Positions 27,668 through 35,396 of a stretch of DNA of 64,000 bases are shown piece after piece. The stretch is from Nocardia higoensis NBRC 100133. GTDB taxonomy: Bacteria > Actinomycetota > Actinomycetes > Mycobacteriales > Mycobacteriaceae. Made by a program: the position numbers and the translations under genes. The stretch spans positions 62,001-126,000 of the forward strand of contig NZ_BAGA01000109.1 in the NCBI RefSeq assembly GCF_000308595.1, written 5' to 3'. Position 1 is the first letter of the stretch; the number at the start of each line of letters is the position of its first letter. Under the pieces are notes generated by a model. The model was not told the DNA's origin and did not search any database. It saw only the letters and a list, made by a program, of their open reading frames with translations.

Positions 27668-28855
27668 GTGAGCGCGGAGGACAGGCCCACGAAACCCGGC
27701 ACACACGTGGGGGAAGCCGGAAAGAAGGAGACGCTCGATCGCGGAGATGTCATCGGGCAGGGGCTGTTCTGGCTCGCCAAATGGTCGCTGTGCCTGGTGG
27801 CGATCGTCGCGGGCCTGTGGGTGCTGTGGCAGCTGCTCGGCGTGCTGTGGGTGATCGTGCTGCCGGTGGCGCTGGCGCTGGTGGTCGCCACGGTGCTGTG
27901 GCCGCCGACGCGCTGGCTGACCTCGCACGGGCTGCGGCCCGCGCTGGCGGCGACGCTGTCGGTACTCGGGTTCATCGGCGTCGTCGCGGGCATCATCGCG
28001 CTGATCGTGCCCTCGGTGGTCGCCCAGGCCCCCGAACTCGCCGACAAGTCCGGCGAGGGCGTCAACAAGGTGCGCGACTGGTTGCGCCGCCCGCCGCTGA
28101 ACATCCGTGACGAGCAGCTCGACCAGGCCACCGACACCATCGTCGACCGTCTGCAGTCCAGCGCCGAGCAGATCGCCTCCGGCGTGTTCAGCGGCGTCAC
28201 CACGGCGGGCTCGGCGCTGGTCACCCTGTTCCTGGTGCTCGTCCTGGCGTTCTTCTTCGTCAAGGACGGGCCCAGGTTCATGCCCTGGCTCCACGGTGTC
28301 ACCGGCAAGGGCGTGGGCAGGCACTTCGAGGAGGTGCTCCAGCGCGTCTGGGCGACCCTGGGCGGCTTCATCCGCACCCAGGCGGTGGTCAGCCTCATCG
28401 ACGCGGTGCTGATCGGCATCGGCCTGGTGGTGCTCGGGGTGCCGCTCGCCCTGGTGCTGGCGGTGCTGACCTTCTTCGGCGGCTTCATCCCGATCGTCGG
28501 CGCCTTCGTCGCGGGCGCGCTGGCGGTCCTGGTAGCGCTGGTCGCCAACGGCCTCACCACGGCGTTGATCGTGCTGGGCATCATCATCGCGGTGCAGCAG
28601 ATCGAGGGCAATATCCTGCAGCCGGTGCTGCAGAGCCGCAGCATGCAGCTGCACGCGGTGGTGGTGCTGCTCGCGGTCACCGCGGGCGGCTCGATCTACG
28701 GCATCGTCGGCGCGTTCCTGGCGGTGCCGGTCGCGGCGGTCACCGCGGTGGTCGTGCGCTACATCGGCGAGCAGATCGATGCGGCCACCACCGCGGAACC
28801 CGGCGATGAGGACACCGACGAGAAGAAGACCGTGCCGGAGGCGGTCCCGGAATAG
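27668..28855 (+). CDS. AI-2E family (TqsA/PerM-like) transporter
   Basis: A 395-residue inner-membrane protein with about eight helices: two pairs near residues 35-110, a long extracytoplasmic/amphipathic stretch (110-180), then clustered helices from 185 to 365. The family signature PIVGAFVAG and the downstream QQIEGNILQPVL...HAVVVLL segment are typical. Members export autoinducer-2, or act in Na+/H+ exchange or lipid transport, so the substrate is uncertain. I chose the GTG at 27668; the C-terminal ~25 residues are acidic. Confidence 0.85.
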   Translation: MSAEDRPTKPGTHVGEAGKKETLDRGDVIGQGLFWLAKWSLCLVAIVAGLWVLWQLLGVLWVIVLPVALALVVATVLWPPTRWLTSHGLRPALAATLSVLGFIGVVAGIIALIVPSVVAQAPELADKSGEGVNKVRDWLRRPPLNIRDEQLDQATDTIVDRLQSSAEQIASGVFSGVTTAGSALVTLFLVLVLAFFFVKDGPRFMPWLHGVTGKGVGRHFEEVLQRVWATLGGFIRTQAVVSLIDAVLIGIGLVVLGVPLALVLAVLTFFGGFIPIVGAFVAGALAVLVALVANGLTTALIVLGIIIAVQQIEGNILQPVLQSRSMQLHAVVVLLAVTAGGSIYGIVGAFLAVPVAAVTAVVVRYIGEQIDAATTAEPGDEDTDEKKTVPEAVPE

Positions 28856-28867
28856 CCGCGCGAGCCG

Positions 28868-29935
28868 TCAGCGCATCTGGTGCGCGCGCCGGTAGGCGGC
28901 GGGGGTGTGCCCGGTCCAGCGTTTGAAGGCGTGGATGAACGGGGTCGCTTCGGCGTAACCGAGCCGGATGGCGATGTCGTCCATCGACAGTGGCGCGGCG
29001 GTCAGCATCTCCTCGGCCAGCGCCCGGCGCACCTCGTCGAGCAGAGCCCGATAGCTGGTGCCCGCCTCGTCGAGGCGTCTGCGCAGGGTACGGGCGCTCA
29101 TGTTCAGATCGCGCGCCACCGCCTCGAGGGTGGGCGGGCTGCCCACGCCCGTCGCGCCACTGCCGGGAAGCAGTCGTTCGCGCACTTCGGCGGCGATACC
29201 GGTGCGGGCGGCGCGGCGGCGGATCATCTCGTGACATTGCGCCACGCACACCTGCCAGGTGGGCTGATTGGCTTGCGGTAGCGGACGGTCGAGCACCTGC
29301 GGGTCGATCGCGAACAGCGTGTGCTCGCTGTCGAAAAGCGGAGTGACGCCGAACAATTCCGCCATCCGCGCGGCATACGGCGGCTCGGGATAGGCGAATT
29401 CGGCGCGCGAGAGATCCAGCCGTTCACCGAGCAGATCACTCATCACCCGGTGCATGGCGACCACATCGCGTTCGACCAGGAAACTGCGCACATCGACGGG
29501 GATCAGCTCGTGGTCGATCCTGGCCACCACCTCGCCGGGCTGGAATTCCACGATCGGGGTGCAGAAGGCGAAACCGAGCCGGTAGTACCGCAGGGCCAGC
29601 GAAATGGCCTCGCGCAGGTTCGGGCTGGTGACGCAGGCGTAGCCGAAAATGCCGAAGGTGCTCACCCGGTAGCGCTGTCCCACTCCCATGCCGAGGCCGG
29701 GCTCGTCCCCGCAGGCGGCGAGCAGATTGCGCACCACGGCCAGCTCGGTGCGGGCCGGAATCTGCAGATCCGGTTCGGTCAGCGCCGGCTCGTCCAGGCC
29801 GGTGCCCGCCAGCAGCCGGGCCGTGCTCACCCCGCGGTCGGCCGCGAATTCGGCCATGACCGCGACCCCGGCGGTGCCGCGCGGGAAATCCCAGGATCGA
29901 ACCTCGGGCTCCTCGATGGTGTGCACGGCCTCCAT
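28868..29935 (-). CDS. AraC family transcriptional regulator (Arabinose_bd type)
   Basis: A 355-residue regulator. The N-terminal ~200 residues match the Arabinose_bd ligand domain, with YRVSTFGIFGYACVTSPNL near residue 88. The C-terminal AraC DNA-binding domain carries two helix-turn-helix units (VARDLNMSARTLRRRLDEAG and MDDIAIRLGYAEATPFIHAF), ending AYRRAHQ. Relatives control steroid and alkane oxidation genes. It is divergent from a monooxygenase-oxidase operon across 74 bases and is the likely activator of it. Confidence 0.92.
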   Translation of the reverse strand: MEAVHTIEEPEVRSWDFPRGTAGVAVMAEFAADRGVSTARLLAGTGLDEPALTEPDLQIPARTELAVVRNLLAACGDEPGLGMGVGQRYRVSTFGIFGYACVTSPNLREAISLALRYYRLGFAFCTPIVEFQPGEVVARIDHELIPVDVRSFLVERDVVAMHRVMSDLLGERLDLSRAEFAYPEPPYAARMAELFGVTPLFDSEHTLFAIDPQVLDRPLPQANQPTWQVCVAQCHEMIRRRAARTGIAAEVRERLLPGSGATGVGSPPTLEAVARDLNMSARTLRRRLDEAGTSYRALLDEVRRALAEEMLTAAPLSMDDIAIRLGYAEATPFIHAFKRWTGHTPAAYRRAHQMR

Positions 29936-30009
29936 TATGGCCGAAACTATGGATTTCCTGACCTCAGGTGTTTGCCGACAAACGTTGTCCAGGTTTTAAC
30001 GTCGTGTCC

Positions 30010-31470
30010 ATGAGCACACCTTCGATCGTCATCATCGGCACCGGGTTCGGTGGACTCGGCATGGCGATGGAACTGCAGAACGCCGGAATGTTCGACTTCA
30101 CCATTCTGGAGCGCTCCGACGAGGTCGGCGGCGTCTGGCGGGAGAACACCTACCCGGGTGCGGGCTGCGACATTCCTTCGCCGCTGTACTCCTACTCCTA
30201 CGCCCCGCGCACCGACTGGCCCAAGCGTTTCTCCCAGCAGGCCGACATCCTCCAGTACATGCGCGATGTCGCCCGCGATCACGGCCTGCTGCCCAAGATC
30301 CGCTTCAACAGCGAGGTCACCGAGGCCGAATACGACGACGCCACCGGCCGCTGGACCGTGCGCACCGCCGACGGCGCCGAACTGACCTGCGATGTGCTGA
30401 TCTCCGCGGTCGGCCAGCTCTCGCGCCCCGCGATGCCGAACATCCCGGGCGTGGAGACCTTCAAGGGCACCGCCTTCCATTCCGCCGAGTGGGACCACAG
30501 CGCCGACCTGACCGGTAAGCGGGTCGCGGTGATCGGCACCGGCGCCAGCGCCGTGCAGTTCGTGCCCGCGATCGCGCCGAGCACCGAGCATCTGACGCTG
30601 TTCCAGCGTTCGGCGGCGTGGATCATGCCCAAGCCGGACAAGGAGTACAAGTCCTGGCACAAGACGATGTTCAAGCAGTTGCCGTTCACCCGCCTGACCG
30701 AGCGCTTCGCGTTCTGGGCGTTCTGTGAGTTCCTGGCGCTGGGCATCGTCGATGTGCCCGCCATCCAGAAGCTGGTGACCTGGATCGGTCATCGGCACCT
30801 GGAGAAGCAGGTCCCCGATCCGGAGCTGCGGGCCAAGCTCACCCCGGACTACCCGGCCGGCTGCAAGCGCGCGCTGTTCTCCAACGAGTACCTGCCCGCG
30901 CTGACCGCCGACAATGTCACCGTGGAGACCACCGCGATCACCGAGATCACCCCCGAGGGCGTGCGCACCGCCGACGGCGTGCTGCACGAGGTCGACGCGA
31001 TCGTCTACGGCACCGGTTTCAAGGGCACCGAGTTCCTGTGGCCGATGCAGATCTCCGGTGTCGGCGGCCGCAAGTTGCACGACGACTGGGGCACCGACGG
31101 CGCCCGCGCCTACCAGGGCATGACCGTGCCGGGATACCCGAACATGTTCATGCTCTACGGCCCCAACACCAATCTCGGCGTCGGCTCGATCGTCTACATG
31201 ATCGAGTCGCAGGCTCGCTACATCCGCCAGGCCCTGACGAAGCTGGCCGAGAACCCCGGTCGTGTGCTCGAGGTGCGCCCCGAGGTGGAGGCCGAGTTCG
31301 ACAAGGACCTGCAGTCTCGTCTGGACCGCAGCCCGTGGAACTTCTGCTCGAGCTGGTACCGCAACGCCGCGGGCCGCATCACCAACAACTGGCCGGGCAC
31401 GGTGACCAGTTACCGTTGGCAGACGCGGAAGTTCGACCCCGCGGACTTCGAGCTGAAGACCGTCTCCTGA
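30010..31470 (+). CDS. Flavin-containing Baeyer-Villiger-type monooxygenase
   Basis: A 486-residue class B flavoprotein monooxygenase. The FAD loop GTGFGGLG is at residues 8-15, the Baeyer-Villiger fingerprint FxGxxxHxxxWD (FKGTAFHSAEWD) near residue 151, and the NADPH loop IGTGASAVQ near residue 176. These enzymes insert oxygen next to a ketone using NADPH and O2. The ATG at 30010 begins the FAD-binding strand. It heads an operon with a GMC oxidase (7-base gap) and a DUF4334 protein, and is divergent from an AraC regulator. Confidence 0.92.
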   Translation: MSTPSIVIIGTGFGGLGMAMELQNAGMFDFTILERSDEVGGVWRENTYPGAGCDIPSPLYSYSYAPRTDWPKRFSQQADILQYMRDVARDHGLLPKIRFNSEVTEAEYDDATGRWTVRTADGAELTCDVLISAVGQLSRPAMPNIPGVETFKGTAFHSAEWDHSADLTGKRVAVIGTGASAVQFVPAIAPSTEHLTLFQRSAAWIMPKPDKEYKSWHKTMFKQLPFTRLTERFAFWAFCEFLALGIVDVPAIQKLVTWIGHRHLEKQVPDPELRAKLTPDYPAGCKRALFSNEYLPALTADNVTVETTAITEITPEGVRTADGVLHEVDAIVYGTGFKGTEFLWPMQISGVGGRKLHDDWGTDGARAYQGMTVPGYPNMFMLYGPNTNLGVGSIVYMIESQARYIRQALTKLAENPGRVLEVRPEVEAEFDKDLQSRLDRSPWNFCSSWYRNAAGRITNNWPGTVTSYRWQTRKFDPADFELKTVS

Positions 31471-31477
31471 GACGAGA

Positions 31478-33235
31478 ATGGTGAAACTGATGACGTTCGA
31501 TTACGACGTGGTGATCGTCGGCTCCGGCTTCGGCGGCAGTGTGAGCGCGCTGCGCCTCACCGAGAAGGGTTACCGGGTCGGTGTGCTGGAGGCCGGCAGG
31601 CGCTTCGCCGACGACGAGTTCGCCACCACCAACTGGGAGACCAAGAAGTACCTGTGGGCGCCCGCCCTCGGCTGCTTCGGCATCCAGCGGCTCACCTTGC
31701 TCAAGGACACCTTCATCATGGCGGGCGCGGGCGTCGGCGGCGGTTCGCTGGTGTACGCCAACACCCTCTACGAGCCGCCGGACCGCTTCTACCAGGACCG
31801 CCAGTGGGCGCACATCACCGACTGGAAAGAAGAGCTCGCCCCGCACTACGACCAGGCCAAGCGGATGCTGGGTGTGACGGCCAATCCGGCGACCACCCCC
31901 TCGGACCGGGTGCTCGCCGAGGTCGCCGAGGACATGGGCATCGCCGACACCTACGGTCCCACCCAGGTCGGCGTGATCTTCGGCGGCAAGGACGCCAAGC
32001 CCGGCCAGCCGGTGCCCGACCCGTTCTTCGGCGGCGTCGGCCCCGACCGCGCCACCTGCACGCACTGCGGCGAGTGCATGACCGGCTGCCGGCACAACGC
32101 CAAGAACACCCTGGTCAAGAACTACCTCTACCTCGCCGAGAAGGCCGGCGCCGAGGTGCACCCGCTGACCACCGTGACCGACGTGCGCCCGAAGGCGGGC
32201 GGCGGCTACGAGGTCACCACCGTGCGCACCGGCCGCTGGGTCCGCAAGGCCAAGCGCACCTTCACCGCCGAACAGGTGATCTTCTCCGCGGCCGCGCTGG
32301 GCACCCAGAAGCTGCTGCACAAGCTGCGCGATCGCGGCTCGCTGCCCGGCATCTCCCCGCGCCTGGGTGAGCTCTCGCGCACCAACTCCGAGGAACTGCT
32401 CTCGATCCGCAGCCGCGACAAGAACAACGACTTCACCAAGGGCGTCGCGATCACCTCCTCGATCCACCCCGATCACGACACCCACATCGAGCCGGTGCGC
32501 TACGGCAAGGGCAGCAACCTGATCGCCCTGATGGGCACGGCCATGTTCGACCCCGAGGGCAAGCGCGGCAACGTCCGCGTGTGGGCGAGCACCATGCGCA
32601 AGATCGGCCTGCGCGACGCGCTGCACCTGCAGAACCCGCGCCGCTGGTCGGAGCAGATGATCGGCCTGCTGGTGATGCAGTCGCTGGACAACTCCATCAC
32701 CACCTACACCAAGCGCGGCCTGTTCGGCCGCAAGATGACCACCAAACAGGGTGTGGGCGAACCGAATCCGACCTGGATCCCGGTGGCGCACGAGGTCGGG
32801 CACCGGGTGGCCGAGAAGATCGACGGCATCGCGGGCGCGCCGACCAGCGCCATCATGAACATCCCGATGACCGGTCACTTCATCGGCGGCTGCGTGATCG
32901 GCGACTCCCCGGAGACGGGCGTGGTCGATCCGTACCAGCGGATGTTCGGCTACGAGGGCCTGCACATCATCGACGGCTCGACCATCTCGGCCAACCTGGG
33001 CGTGAACCCCTCGCTGACGATCACCGCGCAGTCCGAGCGCGCGGTCTCGCTGTGGCCGAACAAGGGCGAGGCGGACCCGCGGCCGAAGCAGGGTGAGCCC
33101 TACCGCAAGCTGGCCCCGGTCGCCCCGCGCAATCCCGTCGTGCCGCCGCAGGCCCCCGCCGCGCTGCGACTGCCCATCGTCGAGATCAAGACCCCGTCCA
33201 CCGCGCCCGATCCGGCCGCCGAAACCCGCGGCTGA
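31478..33235 (+). CDS. GMC oxidoreductase, ChoD-like (putative cholesterol oxidase)
   Basis: A 585-residue FAD enzyme. The Rossmann loop VVIVGSGFGGSVSALRL is near residues 12-28, the segment THCGECMTGCRHNAKNTL near residue 190 is diagnostic of the ChoD/glucose-dehydrogenase-like branch, and the C-terminal HIIDGSTISANLGVNPSLT contains the active-site region. It resembles Rv3409c (ChoD, 578 residues), for which true cholesterol oxidase activity is debated. It would turn a secondary alcohol into a ketone, a suitable substrate for the upstream monooxygenase. The ATG at 31490 is an alternative start. Confidence 0.88.
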   Translation: MVKLMTFDYDVVIVGSGFGGSVSALRLTEKGYRVGVLEAGRRFADDEFATTNWETKKYLWAPALGCFGIQRLTLLKDTFIMAGAGVGGGSLVYANTLYEPPDRFYQDRQWAHITDWKEELAPHYDQAKRMLGVTANPATTPSDRVLAEVAEDMGIADTYGPTQVGVIFGGKDAKPGQPVPDPFFGGVGPDRATCTHCGECMTGCRHNAKNTLVKNYLYLAEKAGAEVHPLTTVTDVRPKAGGGYEVTTVRTGRWVRKAKRTFTAEQVIFSAAALGTQKLLHKLRDRGSLPGISPRLGELSRTNSEELLSIRSRDKNNDFTKGVAITSSIHPDHDTHIEPVRYGKGSNLIALMGTAMFDPEGKRGNVRVWASTMRKIGLRDALHLQNPRRWSEQMIGLLVMQSLDNSITTYTKRGLFGRKMTTKQGVGEPNPTWIPVAHEVGHRVAEKIDGIAGAPTSAIMNIPMTGHFIGGCVIGDSPETGVVDPYQRMFGYEGLHIIDGSTISANLGVNPSLTITAQSERAVSLWPNKGEADPRPKQGEPYRKLAPVAPRNPVVPPQAPAALRLPIVEIKTPSTAPDPAAETRG

Positions 33236-33258
33236 GGCGACCACAGGAGCGAACAGTC

Positions 33259-33837
33259 ATGTCCGTAAGCACCAGCGCGAGCCCGATTCCGGAGGCCGAG
33301 GCCGTCGCCACCCTCGCGGCGCTCGAGCGGCACGGCGGCACCTACGAGGAGACCGCCGCCTTCTTCGACAACCTGCCCACGGTCACGGTCGAGGACATCA
33401 CCCTCGGCCGGTGGCGCGGCGGCGAGATCGCCACCGGCCATCCCATGGACGGTCTGCTGGCCGCCTCCGGCTGGTACGGCAAGCAGTTCGACAGCCCGGA
33501 GGACGTGCACCCCCTGCTGTTCTCGACGCCCGGTCAGGGCATCTTCGCCGTCGATCCGCGACGGGTGCCGCTGGGTCTGGTGGACAGAGTTCCGCACAGC
33601 CTGGTCGCGCGCGGCAAGCAGGCGCTGCCCGTGCTGTCGTACGGCCTGCGCACGAAACAGCCGCGGGCGAGGCTGCGGGCCGTCGAGTTCCGGGGCAGGG
33701 TGAGCGCGGCGATGGTCTACGACCACCTGCCGATCATCGACGTGTTCCGCCGCGTCGACGAGCACACCCTGCTCGGCGCGATGGACCAGCGTGGCGCCCC
33801 GCTGCCGTACTTCTTCACGCTGCGCCTGGACCGCTGA
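33259..33837 (+). CDS. GXWXG / DUF4334 domain protein
   Basis: A 192-residue protein with two recognisable modules. A GXWXG domain lies near residues 50-100 (ITLGRWRGGEIATGH, ASGWYGKQF) and a DUF4334 domain at the C-terminus (AMVYDHLPIIDVFRRVDE, LLGAMDQRG). The function of the family is unknown; genes of this type recur in operons for alcohol/ketone oxidation, as here. It has no signal peptide or membrane helix. It starts 23 bases after the GMC oxidase and is the last gene of the operon. Confidence 0.85.
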   Translation: MSVSTSASPIPEAEAVATLAALERHGGTYEETAAFFDNLPTVTVEDITLGRWRGGEIATGHPMDGLLAASGWYGKQFDSPEDVHPLLFSTPGQGIFAVDPRRVPLGLVDRVPHSLVARGKQALPVLSYGLRTKQPRARLRAVEFRGRVSAAMVYDHLPIIDVFRRVDEHTLLGAMDQRGAPLPYFFTLRLDR

Positions 33838-34112
33838 GCCACGGTTCCGGCGCGGGTTGATCAGGCCCGCTCGGTCGTCCCCACGGACGCCCGGGCGGGC
33901 CGGCGCAGTTTCGGCCGCGGCCGGGCGCCACCGGCGATGCCGCTGTCCCGAGGTCCGGCTGATGTCGACTGCGCCCGACGCCGCTGTCGGTCATTCGACC
34001 GATTGTGGCCGGCGCGCGGTCCTGGCAGCGTCGGCTGCGGCCGGGCCCGGCCGAGCCGCGATCGACCCGGCCCGGCCGTCCGGCGGTACGGAATGAAGGC
34101 GAGAGGACCGGA
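33838..34112. other. Intergenic region before PASTA/VWA operon
   Basis: 275 bases with no convincing gene. It is very GC-rich with many short overlapping inverted repeats of GGCC/CCGG type, none long enough to call as a terminator. The promoter of the downstream pair must lie here, but no clear -10/-35 is visible. Confidence 0.5.
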
Positions 34113-35396
34113 GTGGACCAGGATTCGACGGGCGGGCCGCTACCTCCGCACGGGCACATACCGAACAGCGGTGCGCCGCAGCAACCTCCTGCGCCACCAG
34201 CACCGCAGGCCCCACTGCAGCAGCCACCGAGGGCGCAGCCTTCGGGACCGCATCCTGTCGTGCATCATGCGGCGCCCGTCCCCCCGCAGCAGCAGCCGAT
34301 ATCCGTGACCTCCGAGTCACAGGTCCCCGCGCAGCGACCGCAGGCCGGGTTCCCGCCCCCGCCGGCGCCGGGCGCGCCCGAATTCCCCGGCGTACGGCCG
34401 GAAGCCGGGAAGCCGAAGCGTTCCCGCCGCCTCGGCACGAAGATCGGCGCGTTCACGCTGATCGTGCTCGGCCTGTTCGGCGCGGGCACGGCCACCGGCT
34501 GGTGGGGCCACCGCCACTGGGAATCCACTCGCCCCGCCGAGGTGGCGACAGGCGAGCCCGACACCCGCCCGTTCCTCGACGCCGCCTCGACAGCCATGCC
34601 CGATGTGCGCGGGCTCGCCGAACCGGTGGCTCGCCAGATCCTGGCCGACGCGGGCGTTTCCGGCGATCGGCTCACCGTGGATTCCCGCCCCTTCGCGGGA
34701 CTGGCGGGCGTGATCGTCGAACAGGACCCGCCGTTCGGCACCGCGGACCCCGGTGCCGTCCGGCTGACCGTGTCGGTCCCGGCCGCCGTGCCCGACATCG
34801 CAGGCCGCGAGGAGAGCGCGCTGGTGAGCGAGCTGCGCGAACTGGGCACCCAGGTCGCGATAGCCCGCCGCTACCAGCCCGGCGCCGCGTCGGGCACGGT
34901 GCTGCAGATCGACCCGCCCAGCGGTTCGCCGCTGCCGGAGACCGTCACCGTCACCGTGGCCTCCGATCCGGCCACCGCCTACCTGGCCGATGTACAGGCC
35001 GCCGAGAACCGGTGCTCCACCGGCGAGTACTCGCTGGCGGGCAGCGACGAGGAGAACGCGCTGTCGTGCTCGGTCGCCGCGGCCGACGCCCGGTCGCCCC
35101 GCGGACCGGTGTGGGAGTTCAACCGCGCCGTCGAGGATGTCGAGCTCACCGTTGGCCTGCCCACCGACGCCGAGCCCGGCTCGCGAGTGAAGATCGTCGT
35201 CGCCGCCGACGACCGGGTTCTGCAGGAGGTCGTGGTCGAGTACGGCGACACGGTCACACTGAATCACAACACCCGTGACGCCCTGAAGTTCTCCCTGCTG
35301 GCCGTCGCCGAGAGCGGCAAGCCGCAGAAGCTGACCGTGACCGGCGTGGTCCGCGGCGACCGGGACGCGATCATCACCCTGACGGAGAACCGTTGA
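34113..35396 (+). CDS. Membrane-anchored double PASTA-domain protein
   Basis: A 427-residue bitopic protein. Residues 1 to about 105 are a Pro/Gln-rich cytoplasmic tail, and a membrane helix follows at about 111-130 (GAFTLIVLGLFGAGTATGWW). Two PASTA repeats follow outside (MPDVRGLAEPVARQILADAG... and VPDIAGREESALVSELRELG...) to about residue 285, then a ~140-residue domain with two cysteines and no family I recognise. PASTA domains bind muropeptides or lipid II. Unlike PknB there is no kinase. A GTG start at 34113 is preceded by GGACCGGA. The stop overlaps the next TTG start as TTGA. Confidence 0.85.
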   Translation: MDQDSTGGPLPPHGHIPNSGAPQQPPAPPAPQAPLQQPPRAQPSGPHPVVHHAAPVPPQQQPISVTSESQVPAQRPQAGFPPPPAPGAPEFPGVRPEAGKPKRSRRLGTKIGAFTLIVLGLFGAGTATGWWGHRHWESTRPAEVATGEPDTRPFLDAASTAMPDVRGLAEPVARQILADAGVSGDRLTVDSRPFAGLAGVIVEQDPPFGTADPGAVRLTVSVPAAVPDIAGREESALVSELRELGTQVAIARRYQPGAASGTVLQIDPPSGSPLPETVTVTVASDPATAYLADVQAAENRCSTGEYSLAGSDEENALSCSVAAADARSPRGPVWEFNRAVEDVELTVGLPTDAEPGSRVKIVVAADDRVLQEVVVEYGDTVTLNHNTRDALKFSLLAVAESGKPQKLTVTGVVRGDRDAIITLTENR

